NCBI GenBank assembly: GCA_000721375.1
Contig: JOGW01000004.1
Coordinates: 248,001-312,000, forward strand
Reading direction: 5' to 3'
Source: Streptomyces sp. NRRL B-3428
GTDB taxonomy: Bacteria; Actinomycetota; Actinomycetes; Streptomycetales; Streptomycetaceae
Length of the DNA: 64,000 nt
The translations under genes were made by a program, and so were the position numbers. The notes below the pieces were generated by a model. The model saw only the letters and a list, made by a program, of their open reading frames with translations, did no database searches and was not told where the DNA came from. Within the stretch, counting starts at the first letter, position 1, and each line of letters begins with the position of its first letter. Of this stretch, positions 7,540 to 16,328 are shown one piece after another.

Positions 7540-8766
7540 TTACCGCTGGTTACCTGGGCCGACGGTCACGACGTCGCCGATGACGATCACCGCCGGGGGG
7601 CGGACCCCCTCGGCGGTGACGATCTCCGCGACGGTGGCCAGGGTGGCGTCCACGCGGCGCTGGGCGGCGGTCGTGCCCTCCTGGACGAGGGCGACGGGGG
7701 TCTCGGGTGCACGGCCGCCCGCGATCAGCGTCTCGGCGATCTTGCCGATCTTGTCCACGCCCATGAGCACCACGAGGGTGCCGCGCGCCTTGGCCAGCGC
7801 CGCCCAGTCGACGAGCGAACGCTCGTCGTCGGGAGCCACATGACCGCTGACGACCGTGAACTCATGGGCCACGCCCCGGTGGGTGACCGGGATTCCGGCG
7901 GCTCCGGGCACGGAGATGGAGCTGGAGATGCCGGGGACCACGGTGCAGGGGATGCCCGCTTCGGCGAGTGCCTGGGCTTCTTCCATACCGCGGCCGAAGA
8001 CGAAGGGGTCGCCGCCCTTGAGACGTACGACGGACTTGCCGGCCTTGGCGTGCTCGATGAGCGCGTTGTTGATCGCTTCCTGGGCCATGAAGCGGCCGTA
8101 GGGGATCTTCGCGGCGTCGATCACCTCGACGTGCGGCGGGAGTTCGGCGAGCAGATCGCGGGGGCCGAGGCGGTCCGCGATGACGACGTCGGCCTCGGCG
8201 AGGAGGCGGCGGCCGCGGACCGTGATGAGGTCCGGGTCGCCAGGACCGCCGCCGACGAGGGCCACGCCGGGGGTCTTCGTGCGCTGGTGCGGGGCGACCA
8301 GGGTGCCGTCGCGCAGGCCCTCGACGACGGCGTCGCGGATCGCGGCGGTGCGACGGGGGTCGGGGCGGTCGGTGGTGAGGATCGCGACGGTGACGCCCTC
8401 GCTGCGGCCGGTCGCGGGGGTCCAGGCGGTGGCGGCGCTCGCGTCGTCGGAGCGCACGCACCAGATGCGGCGGGTCTCTGCTTCGGCACTGGCCGCCTCG
8501 TTCGCCACATGGTCGCTGGTCGCGATGAGCGCGTACCAGGCGTCCGTGAGGTCGCCGTACTCGTACGGCCTGCGGGTCCACCGGATCTCGCCGGTGTCCG
8601 CCATGGCCTCCACGGACGGCGTCGCCTCCGGGGAGATCAGCATGATGTCCGCGCCTGCCGCGAGCAGGGCCGGGAGGCGGCGCTGGGCAACCTGGCCGCC
8701 GCCGAGCACTACTACTCGGCGGCCGGTGAGGCGGAGGCCTACGGGGTACGCGGGGTGTTCGGCCAT
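7540..8766 (-). CDS. cobA: Uroporphyrinogen-III C-methyltransferase with precorrin-2 dehydrogenase-like N-terminus
   Basis: The 408-residue two-domain protein matches the layout of siroheme synthase. The N-terminal NAD-binding domain (VVVLGGGQVAQRR from about residue 18) resembles precorrin-2 dehydrogenase/ferrochelatase. The C-terminal domain has the SUMT signatures VGGGPGDPDLITVRG, GGDPFVFGRG and PVTHRG. It would methylate uroporphyrinogen III at C2 and C7 to precorrin-2, the branch point to cobalamin and siroheme. ATG 8766 is preferred over ATG 8832 because the extra 22 residues precede the conserved fold and lack a ribosome site; a GAGGAG lies 12 bp before 8766. Confidence 0.9.
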   Translation of the reverse strand: MAEHPAYPVGLRLTGRRVVVLGGGQVAQRRLPALLAAGADIMLISPEATPSVEAMADTGEIRWTRRPYEYGDLTDAWYALIATSDHVANEAASAEAETRRIWCVRSDDASAATAWTPATGRSEGVTVAILTTDRPDPRRTAAIRDAVVEGLRDGTLVAPHQRTKTPGVALVGGGPGDPDLITVRGRRLLAEADVVIADRLGPRDLLAELPPHVEVIDAAKIPYGRFMAQEAINNALIEHAKAGKSVVRLKGGDPFVFGRGMEEAQALAEAGIPCTVVPGISSSISVPGAAGIPVTHRGVAHEFTVVSGHVAPDDERSLVDWAALAKARGTLVVLMGVDKIGKIAETLIAGGRAPETPVALVQEGTTAAQRRVDATLATVAEIVTAEGVRPPAVIVIGDVVTVGPGNQR

Positions 8767-8881
8767 GGGTCTGTGCGGCTCCTCGTGCGGAGGGCTGGAT
8801 GAGCCGCTGCGGCGGTGGAGCAGCTCTGACATGGGAGGGGTGGTGCGATTTCCGGTGCGCTCTCAGATTACGGCGAGCAGC

Positions 8882-8921
8882 GGCGGAGGGCGGCCGGGCG
8901 CTGCCCGTACCGCCCTCCGCC
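8882..8921 (-). terminator. Terminator after the bluB-cobT fusion gene
   Basis: GGCGGAGGGCGG and CCGCCCTCCGCC form a perfect 12-bp stem, 8 bp beyond the fusion gene's stop. This suggests that cobA has its own promoter. Confidence 0.75.
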
Positions 8922-8928
8922 CGCCGTA

Positions 8929-11900
8929 CTACTTCTCGGTGACTCCCGCGGAGTCGAAGGTCGCGACCTCGTGCATCGCACGCGCCGCCGACTGGACGAC
9001 GGGCAGGGCGAGCAGGGCGCCGGTGCCTTCGCCGAGGCGGAGGTCCAGGTCGACCAGCGGGCGCAGGCCCAGCTTGTTGAGGGCTGCGACGTGGCCGGGC
9101 TCAGCGCTGCGGTGGCCCGCGATGCAGGCCGCGAGGACCTCGGGGGCGATGGCGCGCGCGACCAGGGCCGCGGCGCCGGCGCTCACGCCGTCCAGGATCA
9201 CGGGCGTACGCAGGGAGGCCCCGCCGAGCAACAGGCCGACGATCGCGGCGTGTTCGAGGCCACCGATGGCCGCGAGCACGCCGATGGGGTCGGCCGGGTC
9301 CGGCTGGTGGAGCTCAAGAGCGCGGCGTACGACGTCCGTCTTGCGGGCGAGCGTCTCGTCGTTGATGCCAGTGCCGCGGCCCGTCACCTCGGACGGGTCG
9401 GCGCCCGTGAAGACGGAGATCAGGGCGGCGGACGCCGTGGTGTTCGCGATGCCCATCTCGCCCGTGAGCAGGGCCTTGTTACCGGCCGCCACGAGGTCGC
9501 GGGCCGTTTCGATGCCGACCTCGATGGCCGCCTTGACCTCTTCGCGGGTCAGGGCGGGGCCGGTGGTCATGTCGGCCGTGCCCGCGCGGACCTTGCGGGG
9601 CAGGAGGCCGGGGGTGGCCGGGAGGTCCGAGGCGACGCCCACGTCGATGACGCAGACCTCGGCGCCCACCTGGTTGGCGAAGGCGTTGCAGACCGCGCCG
9701 CCGCCCAGGAAGTTGGCGACCATCTGGCCGGTGACCTCCTGAGGCCAGGGGGTCACGCCCTGGGCGTGCACACCGTGGTCGCCCGCGAAGATCGCGACGG
9801 CGGCGGGCTCCGGGATCGGCGGCGGGCACATCCGGGACAGACCGGCGAGCTGCGCGGAGATGATCTCCAGCATGCCGAGCGCGCCGGCCGGCTTGGTCAT
9901 CCGCTTCTGCCGCTCCCAGGCCTCGCCGAGCGCCTTGGCGTCCAGGGGGCGGATGTTGGCGACGGTCTCGGAGAGGAGGTCGTGCGGGTCCTCGCCGGGC
10001 AGGGCGCGACGGCCGTACGTCTCCTCGTGGACCACCCAGGACAGCGGACGGCGCTTGGACCAGCCCGCCTGCATCAGCTCGGGCTCGTCCGGGAACTCGT
10101 CCACGTATCCGACACAGAGATACGCCACGACTTCGAGGTGCTCGGGCAGACCGAGCGTACGGACCATCTCGCGCTCGTCGAAGAAGCTGACCCAGCCGAC
10201 GCCGAGGCCTTCGGCGCGGGCGGCGAGCCAGAGGTTCTCGACGGCGAGCGCCGATGAGTACGGGGCCATCTGCGGCTGGGTGTGCCGGCCGAGGGTGTGG
10301 CGGCCGCCGCGGGTGGGGTCCGCGGTGACGACGATGTTCACCGGGGTCTCGAGGATGGCCTCGATCTTCAGTTCCTTGAACTGCTTCGCACGGCCCTTGG
10401 GCAGCGACTTCGCGTAGGCCTCGCGCTGGCGCATGGCCAGTTCGTGCATCGTGCGCCGGGTGTCGGCGGAGCGGATGACGACGAAGTCCCAGGGCTGGGA
10501 GTGGCCGACGGACGGCGCGGTGTGGGCCGCTTCGAGGACGCGGAGCAGGACCTCGTGCGGAATCGGGTCGCTGCGGAAGCCGTTGCGGATGTCCCGGCGC
10601 TCGCGCATGACGCGGAGCACGGCCTCGCGTTCGGCGTCGGCGTATCCGGGGGCGGCCGGGCCGTCGGCACGTACCGGCGCGTCGTCGTTCTCGAGGGTGT
10701 CCAACTCGTCGGGGAACTGGAGGAGTTCGGGGCTCTCCTCGCCGCCGTCAGGGACGGGGATCTCCGCGGGGACCGGCTCTGTCAGGGCTGCGGCGACAGG
10801 GGTGGGCTCGGACTCTGGCTCGGCGGCCGGCGCTTCCGGTGCCGGGGCCTGAGCCTGAGCTGCGGCAAGGTCTGCGGCCTCTGCTGCCTGGGGCTCCTCC
10901 GCGCCGGCCGCCTCGGCCGTCACGGGCTCCGGTTCGGCCTCGCGCGGAGACGGTACGGAGACGGCGGCTTCCTGCGCGGGCTCGACCTCGACCGGCTGCG
11001 GGGCCTGCGGGAGAACCGCCTCGGGGGCGGCGGCGGCGCCGACGGCCGGCTGCTCGGGCTCGGACGGGGCGAGCGGCTCGTGGGCCGGTGCGTCGACGGA
11101 GTCGTGAGCCGATGCCAATGCGTCGACGGAGTCGTGGGCCGGTGCGAGGGACTGGTCCGGCGTCGGTACGGAACCGTCCGGCGTCGAAACGGGAGCGTCC
11201 GGCGTCGGTACGGAACCGTCCGGCGTCGAAACGGGAGCGTCCGGCGTCGATACGTTGCCGTCCTGCATCGGTGCCGGGGCGTCCTGCGCCGAGACGGAGC
11301 CGTCCGACGTCGGTACGGCCCCGTGCTGCGTCGGTACGGAACCGTCCTGCGTCGCAACGCCCGCGTCCTGCATCGCCACGGCGGCATCCTGCATCGCTAC
11401 GGCAGCGTCCCGGCCCGACTCGTCCGGCAGACGGAGTGCGTGCGGAGGCGTGGGGGCGAGGTGCGGGGTGGACGGGACCACGCCGTCCACCGGCACGAAC
11501 TCGCCGATGGGGCCCGGGTCCTGAGGGTTCAGACCGGCGGGCACGGGGGCACCGCCGTCGCCGCCGGTGAGCTGCCCGGAGCTGCCCGAAAGCTGCTCGG
11601 GGCCACCGGAAAGCTGGTCGGACGACGCTGCGGGCATCGGGATCGGGGCGGTGTGCGGGTGGCTCTCGCCGCCGGACATGGCACCTGCATCGACGCCGAC
11701 CCCGGAACCCGGCGTGGCGCCGCCCGAGGACTGCATCGGACCCAGGTGGAGCTGCGGACCACCGGCGGGCACGAAACCCTGCCCGGGGTCGGCCTGCCCC
11801 TGGGCGGGCACCTCTCCGTACGCCTGCGGCAAGGAGTCGGCGCCGAGCGCGGAACCCTGAACACCGCCGGCCGGGGCACCCGCGTGTGCGGGCTCGGGGA

Positions 11901-12834
11901 CGCCGAGCAGAGCCGCGCCCTGCGGTGCGGGCGCGACCTGGAATCCGGCTGCTTCCTGAGCGGCGCGGAACGCCTCCACGTCAGGGATCGCAGGGGTGGC
12001 GCCGACGGGCCGCGCCTGCGGAACGACCGTTTCTGCACCCTGCGCGTGCGGGGCCTGCGGCCAAGGTGCCGGAGCCTGCGCGGGGATCTCGCCGAGCTGG
12101 GGTCCGGGCTGGTCGAAGGGCGCGCCCGGGATCGCCCCGAGCTGGGGGCCCACCGGGGCCGCTCCGTCCTCGCGCGGGATGTCCAGGTACTCGGGGCCGG
12201 TGGTCGGCGGACCCGGGCGGCGCACCGGCACCGGGTTGGCCGGCGTTCCGGCCGGACCGCGGTCGGCCAGCGAGCGCACCGGGCTGGGCGCCGCGGGGCC
12301 TGCGGGGGCGGGCGGGCCCGTGTGCAGGGGGCGGCGGACCGGGGCGGGAGTGCGCGCACCGCCGAGGTCCACGAAGCCGCTGTCGCGCCCTGCGGTCTCG
12401 TGAGCGCCGACGCTTCCCGTGTCCTGGGCGACGTTCGGATCGGCGTCGTACCCACCGGGGAAACCGGGCGCGACAGCCTCGTACCCGGTGGTGTCACCGG
12501 TCACGAAACCGGGCGCACCGGTGGGCTGGACGGCCTCCGGAGCCTGGCCGTTCGAGGAGAACCGCGGGTCGCCGGTCAGCGGCGCGCCCGCCTGAGGTGC
12601 GGCCTCGCCCATGCCGTACGCGGGCCCTGCGGCATACCCGTCGGGTGCGAACGCCGGACGGTCCTCCGTCCAGGCACCCTGCGCACCGGGCATCAGGAGC
12701 AGATCGTCATCCTCGGCGACGGCGCCCGAGGGGTCATGGAAGGTGTGCGCACCCGGGGCGGAAACCCCGGGCCGGCCCACCGTGCCTGCGTCCTGAGGCA
12801 GTCCCTCGCCCGGGACCTGGCCGGTGTCGGTCAT
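8929..12834 (-). CDS. cobT: BluB-CobT fusion with very long disordered N-terminus
   Basis: The 1301-residue protein has three parts. Residues 1-720 are Pro/Ala/Gln/Glu-rich, low complexity and include a 12-copy heptapeptide array (477-560). About 730-945 is a flavin-dependent BluB domain (RRDIRNGF with the expected catalytic Asp, then APSVGHSQPWDF), which makes 5,6-dimethylbenzimidazole from reduced FMN. About 955-1301 is CobT (GEMGIANTTASAAL, GTGIND, RLGEGTGALLA with the catalytic Glu), which joins that base to nicotinate mononucleotide. Fusing consecutive steps fits substrate channelling for the cobalamin lower ligand. ATG 12834 has GAGGGG 6 bp upstream. Confidence 0.9.
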   Translation of the reverse strand: MTDTGQVPGEGLPQDAGTVGRPGVSAPGAHTFHDPSGAVAEDDDLLLMPGAQGAWTEDRPAFAPDGYAAGPAYGMGEAAPQAGAPLTGDPRFSSNGQAPEAVQPTGAPGFVTGDTTGYEAVAPGFPGGYDADPNVAQDTGSVGAHETAGRDSGFVDLGGARTPAPVRRPLHTGPPAPAGPAAPSPVRSLADRGPAGTPANPVPVRRPGPPTTGPEYLDIPREDGAAPVGPQLGAIPGAPFDQPGPQLGEIPAQAPAPWPQAPHAQGAETVVPQARPVGATPAIPDVEAFRAAQEAAGFQVAPAPQGAALLGVPEPAHAGAPAGGVQGSALGADSLPQAYGEVPAQGQADPGQGFVPAGGPQLHLGPMQSSGGATPGSGVGVDAGAMSGGESHPHTAPIPMPAASSDQLSGGPEQLSGSSGQLTGGDGGAPVPAGLNPQDPGPIGEFVPVDGVVPSTPHLAPTPPHALRLPDESGRDAAVAMQDAAVAMQDAGVATQDGSVPTQHGAVPTSDGSVSAQDAPAPMQDGNVSTPDAPVSTPDGSVPTPDAPVSTPDGSVPTPDQSLAPAHDSVDALASAHDSVDAPAHEPLAPSEPEQPAVGAAAAPEAVLPQAPQPVEVEPAQEAAVSVPSPREAEPEPVTAEAAGAEEPQAAEAADLAAAQAQAPAPEAPAAEPESEPTPVAAALTEPVPAEIPVPDGGEESPELLQFPDELDTLENDDAPVRADGPAAPGYADAEREAVLRVMRERRDIRNGFRSDPIPHEVLLRVLEAAHTAPSVGHSQPWDFVVIRSADTRRTMHELAMRQREAYAKSLPKGRAKQFKELKIEAILETPVNIVVTADPTRGGRHTLGRHTQPQMAPYSSALAVENLWLAARAEGLGVGWVSFFDEREMVRTLGLPEHLEVVAYLCVGYVDEFPDEPELMQAGWSKRRPLSWVVHEETYGRRALPGEDPHDLLSETVANIRPLDAKALGEAWERQKRMTKPAGALGMLEIISAQLAGLSRMCPPPIPEPAAVAIFAGDHGVHAQGVTPWPQEVTGQMVANFLGGGAVCNAFANQVGAEVCVIDVGVASDLPATPGLLPRKVRAGTADMTTGPALTREEVKAAIEVGIETARDLVAAGNKALLTGEMGIANTTASAALISVFTGADPSEVTGRGTGINDETLARKTDVVRRALELHQPDPADPIGVLAAIGGLEHAAIVGLLLGGASLRTPVILDGVSAGAAALVARAIAPEVLAACIAGHRSAEPGHVAALNKLGLRPLVDLDLRLGEGTGALLALPVVQSAARAMHEVATFDSAGVTEK
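11155..11406 (-). repeat. Twelve-copy 21-bp (heptapeptide) tandem array inside the fusion gene
   Basis: Twelve uninterrupted heptapeptides, from AAVAMQD at the N-terminal side to GSVPTPD, follow a G/A-x-V-x-T/M-Q/P-D pattern. The last four units alternate APVSTPD and GSVPTPD nearly exactly at DNA level. It encodes residues 477-560 of the disordered N-terminus and is followed by a looser AHDSVDA repeat. Confidence 0.9.
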
Positions 12835-13324
12835 GCGTACCCCTCGCCCATCGGTCGTACTTCTCCTTCGGCCGGCTGCCCAGGGCGGTGTACCACCCGC
12901 CCAAGGACAAGAACGAGCGTGCGCGCCGCGCGGCACGTACGACTCGTCGACAAAGCGCCAAAGGCATCGGCGCCCAAGGCATTGTCGCGGCCGGACCACC
13001 CTCGTGACGAGCAGATCCACCACAGCCCGCTGTGGACTGCGCCACGTCGCGCGTCCTCCGGTCATGCCGTACCACACACACCCCAAAACGGGCGCGCTTT
13101 CCGGACATTGACGCACGAAGCGACGAACGGCCAGGAGCAGTACAACGATCGGCCAGCCTACCGCGAGCAAGGGCGCACCAAGGTCGCGGGGCGGATTTAC
13201 GGCACCTCCTGAGCGGCCCTGACCGGCCCTGCTTCCGGATTCGACGAATCTGTGAAACAGCCATGTACCGGACGACCGTGCCACGCAGGGCGCAGCCCGT
13301 GGTCAATAAGCCGAAAACGGGCCC
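12835..13324. other. 490-bp gap between cobT fusion and cobL-type gene
   Basis: No convincing gene is seen. An open frame continues upstream of the cobT start but has no suitable start with a ribosome site and reads as compositionally random. A minus-strand AGGAGGTG (about 13202-13209) looks like a strong Shine-Dalgarno but has no start codon at usable distance. No B12-box (GCCACTG on the minus strand) was found. Confidence 0.5.
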
Positions 13325-14533
13325 TCAATCGCCGTTTCCGCTTGACCGTTCGGCGCAGATGACGAAAGCGACCACGCGTTCCAGTTCGCTCCAGGTGCGG
13401 GTGTCCAGTTCCACGGACTGGAGCAGGGAGCATTCGACGGCGTAACCGTGCTCCATCAGCTCCCTGCCGATGAGTTCGGCCTCGTCGCGGGTGACCGCGT
13501 GCGTGACGATGCGCTCGGGCCTGCGGTCGGCGGCCGCGGAGACCACGGCGACTCCCCCGCCCCCCACCCGTACGACATCGGGTTCCGGCAGATCCTCCAG
13601 TACGTGCGGGGCGGTGCCGTGCACGACCTGGAGCTGGAGGCCGAAGCGGCGGGCGACCGCGGTCGTGCGGGCGCAGGAGTCCGCGTCGCGGTCGACGGCG
13701 ATGACAGCGGCGCCGAAGCGTGCGGCCTCGGCCGAGAACGCACCGCCGCCGCTGCCGATGTCCCAGACCAGATCGCCCACGCGCGGGCCGAGCCGGGCGA
13801 GCTGGGCCGCACGGACCCGGTCGTTCTCGCCCTCGCCGAGGCCGCCGCCGAACGCGGAGGCGGGCAGCGCCCAGCCGCGTGAGGTACCCGCGGGGTCGCG
13901 TCCCGCGATCCAGCCGGTGTCGGAGGTGACCGGGCCGCCGATGACGATCACGACGTTCGGGTCGCGCCAGGTGCGGTCGGCGGCCTTGTCCGAGGTCAGG
14001 ACGGTGACCTGCTCGCGGGTGGTGCCGAGCTCCTCGCAGATCACGAAGGTGCGCTGCACGGGGCCGAGCAGCAGGCCGAGTTCGGCGGGGCCGGCACCCG
14101 GTGAGGTGAGGACCGCGACCTTCGTATGGGCGCGGCAGACGTTCACCGCACGGCGCAGGGTGCGGCGGTGGGCGACGACGACCTGGGCGTCCTCCCAGGG
14201 CATTCCGGCCCGCGCGAAGGCCTGGGCGACGGACGAGACGGCCGGCACCACTTCGACTTCGAGTCCGAACTCGGGGGCGCGCAAGGTGCGTACGACGCCG
14301 AAGAAGCCGGGATCACCGTCCGCGAACACCACGGCCGTGCCGCGATGCTGGGCGATGCGCCGGGCCGCGAGCGAGACGCTGCCGAGCCGGATCCGTTCGG
14401 CGCGGGCGGGGACCTCGGGCAGCGCGAGATGGTGGGCTGCGCCTGCCACGAGGGTGGCGGCGCCGAGCGCGGAGCGGGCCGCGTCGGTCAGCGGGGACCC
14501 GTCCCAGCCGATCACGGTGACGCGGTCGGCCAT
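13325..14533 (-). CDS. cobL: Precorrin-6Y C5,15-methyltransferase, decarboxylating (CobL / CbiE-CbiT type)
   Basis: The 402-residue protein joins two methylase folds. The N-terminal half is a tetrapyrrole methylase (VTVIGWDGSPL, DGDPGFFGV), equivalent to CbiE. The C-terminal half is a Rossmann methylase (VWDIGSGGGAFSAEAA), equivalent to CbiT. The pair methylates the corrin precursor at C5 and C15 and decarboxylates the C12 acetate. ATG 14533 has AGGAGA 9 bp upstream. It is separated from the BluB-CobT gene by 490 bp and is probably transcribed independently. The other corrin-ring genes are not in the window. Confidence 0.9.
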   Translation of the reverse strand: MADRVTVIGWDGSPLTDAARSALGAATLVAGAAHHLALPEVPARAERIRLGSVSLAARRIAQHRGTAVVFADGDPGFFGVVRTLRAPEFGLEVEVVPAVSSVAQAFARAGMPWEDAQVVVAHRRTLRRAVNVCRAHTKVAVLTSPGAGPAELGLLLGPVQRTFVICEELGTTREQVTVLTSDKAADRTWRDPNVVIVIGGPVTSDTGWIAGRDPAGTSRGWALPASAFGGGLGEGENDRVRAAQLARLGPRVGDLVWDIGSGGGAFSAEAARFGAAVIAVDRDADSCARTTAVARRFGLQLQVVHGTAPHVLEDLPEPDVVRVGGGGVAVVSAAADRRPERIVTHAVTRDEAELIGRELMEHGYAVECSLLQSVELDTRTWSELERVVAFVICAERSSGNGD

Positions 14534-14631
14534 GGCGTTATGTCTCCTGCGGTACTCGTGGGTCGTCGAGGCACCGGTGAGCGTACCTGGTGAGCGGGGC
14601 GACGACCTGCCGGACGGCCGGTGGGCGGTCC

Positions 14632-14683
14632 GCCGTCGGTCCTCGGCCGGCCCATGAGCCGTCGGTCCTCGGCCGGCCCATGA
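14632..14683. repeat. Perfect 26-bp direct repeat, two copies
   Basis: Two adjacent identical 26-bp units starting GCCGTCGGTCCTCGG lie between the cobL-type gene and the stop of the acetyltransferase at 14695. They are noncoding. Confidence 0.9.
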
Positions 14684-14694
14684 TCAGCTCGTGA

Positions 14695-15342
14695 TCAGTT
14701 CCACTCCGAGTACGCCGAGTAGCCCGCGGCCTCCGCGAGCTGGTCGGTGACGCCGTCGAGATCCTCGGGCAGCAGACTCCAGACGATGTAGTCGGTACGG
14801 AAGTCGCTCCACGTACCGTCCTCGCCCCGGGTACGCGCTATGCAGGCGCCCCGCAGGACGCCCTCGCTGATGCAGCCGATCTTCTGGGCGACCTGCTGGG
14901 AGGCGGTGTTGTCGGCGGCCGTGCGCAGCTCGATGCGCTCAAGACGCTGGTCGCGGAAGAGCCACTGCGCGGTGGCCAGGGAGGCCTCGGACGCATAGCC
15001 CTCGCCGCGGGCCCAGGGCGCGATGATGTACGACAGCTCGGTGGAGCGCACCCGCCAGTTGGTCTTGGCGAGTTGGACGATGCCGACCAGCCGTTGGGTG
15101 AGGAACTCGGTGACGGCCAGGTCGAGTCCGCGGCCCGACTCACGCTCGGTGGGTGCGTACTCGCTGATCCACTTCGCGGCGTCGGCTTCGGCGTAGGGCT
15201 GCGGCACCGCCGTCCAGGCCCCGACCATCTCGTCGTTCATCATCTCGGCGAGACCGGAAGCGTCGGCGTCCTCCAGCGGGCGCAGCACAAGGCGCTCGGT
15301 GCTGATGGAGATGTCGGGGAACATCTGGTGAGCCGTGGTCAT
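14695..15342 (-). CDS. GNAT acetyltransferase, RimJ/RimL type
   Basis: The 215-residue protein opens with ISTERLVLRPLEDADASGL, typical of the RimJ/RimL branch that acetylates N-terminal or amino groups of proteins and small molecules. Motif A is WARGEGYASEASLA, and the later ERIELRTAADNTASQQVAQKIGC fits motif B, including the conserved N-x-A-S-x-x-V-x-x-K-x-G segment. The ATG has GGAGCGG upstream. The actual substrate is unknown. The 120-bp gap on its 5' side contains the methionine-operon terminator. Confidence 0.82.
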   Translation of the reverse strand: MTTAHQMFPDISISTERLVLRPLEDADASGLAEMMNDEMVGAWTAVPQPYAEADAAKWISEYAPTERESGRGLDLAVTEFLTQRLVGIVQLAKTNWRVRSTELSYIIAPWARGEGYASEASLATAQWLFRDQRLERIELRTAADNTASQQVAQKIGCISEGVLRGACIARTRGEDGTWSDFRTDYIVWSLLPEDLDGVTDQLAEAAGYSAYSEWN

Positions 15343-15406
15343 CGCGCCGCTCCGTCACTACAGGCTGCTGAAGAGCCCAGCATGCAGCATCGAAGCGCAT
15401 AACTGC

Positions 15407-15445
15407 ACCACAGGGCCCGCACCTTGAAGGTACGGGCCCTGTGGT
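15407..15445 (-). terminator. Terminator of the methionine transporter operon
   Basis: ACCACAGGGCCCG and its complement CGGGCCCTGTGGT, with an inner ACCTT/AAGGT, form a long nearly perfect stem. It starts about 20 bp after the stop of the second MetQ gene. Confidence 0.85.
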
Positions 15446-15464
15446 AACGGGATGTGCGGATCCG

Positions 15465-16301
15465 TCAGGAAGCCTCGACGGGGAGCACGGACCCCTTGTA
15501 CTTGTCCTCGATGAACTTCTTCACCTCGGGCGAAGTGAGCAGCTCGGCCAGCTTCTTGACCCGCGGATCGCTCTCGTCGCCCTTCTTGACGGCGAGGATG
15601 TTCACATACGGGTTGTTCTCGACGGACTCCAGGTGGATGGAGTCCTCCTTCGGGCTGAGACCTGCGTCCAGCGCGAAGTTGTTGTTGATGACCGCCGCGT
15701 CCACGTCCTCCAAGGAGCGCGGCAGCTGGGCCGGTTCGAGCTCCTTGATGACGAGCTTCTTCGGGTTGGACGTGATGTCCGCCGGCGATGCCGTCGTACC
15801 CGCGTCCTTCTTCAGCTCGATCACGCCCTGCGCGGCGAGCAGTTGGAGCGCCCGCCCCTCGTTGGTCGGATCGTTGGGTACGGCGACGACGGCCCCGCTC
15901 TTGAGCGAGGACACCGCCTGCACCTTCTTCGAGTACACGCCCATCGGCGGCAGGTAGACCCCCGCCACCGAAGTGAGGTCCGTGCCCTTGGACTTGTTGA
16001 ACTCGTCCAGGAACGGGGTGTTCTGGTACAGGTTCGCGTCGAGGCTGCCCTCGGCGAGTGCGGTGTTCGGCAGGACGTAGTCCGTGAACTCCTTGACCTC
16101 GAGATCGAGGCCCTTCTTCTTCGCCAGGTCCTTTTGGATGTACGCGAGGACCTCACCGGCCGGTACGGGTGTGGCGCCGACGACGAGCTTGCCGTTCTTG
16201 TCGCCGCCTTCGCTGTCACCGGAGCCGGAGCCGCAGGCGCTCAGAACGAGCAGAGCGCCGGCGGCCACGGCCGCGGAGACGAGCTTCTTGCTGCGCTGCA
16301 T
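15465..16301 (-). CDS. metQ: MetQ-type methionine-binding lipoprotein, distal copy
   Basis: The 278-residue NlpA-family lipoprotein has a signal peptide ending in the lipobox VLSAC, with lipidated Cys23. The mature part carries family hallmarks such as LDLEVKEFTDYVLPNTALA and VAVPNDPTNEGRALQLL. It captures methionine (D- or L-) outside the membrane for the MetNI channel. It is very similar to the adjacent upstream copy, from which it is separated by 27 bp, so the two look like a tandem duplication. The ATG has a strong GGGGAGGG ribosome site. It is the last gene before the operon terminator. Confidence 0.92.
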   Translation of the reverse strand: MQRSKKLVSAAVAAGALLVLSACGSGSGDSEGGDKNGKLVVGATPVPAGEVLAYIQKDLAKKKGLDLEVKEFTDYVLPNTALAEGSLDANLYQNTPFLDEFNKSKGTDLTSVAGVYLPPMGVYSKKVQAVSSLKSGAVVAVPNDPTNEGRALQLLAAQGVIELKKDAGTTASPADITSNPKKLVIKELEPAQLPRSLEDVDAAVINNNFALDAGLSPKEDSIHLESVENNPYVNILAVKKGDESDPRVKKLAELLTSPEVKKFIEDKYKGSVLPVEAS

Positions 16302-16328
16302 GGCGCGTCCCTCCCCTTGGCCCGGTTC

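Noticed and set aside
12835..13284. Upstream extension of the BluB-CobT frame by about 150 codons
   Set aside because: It precedes an ATG with a good ribosome site, is Arg/Trp/Cys-rich and lacks any strong start; treated as noncoding.
12835..13324. Cobalamin riboswitch before cobT
   Set aside because: No GCCACTG B12 box or typical conserved core was found on the minus strand.
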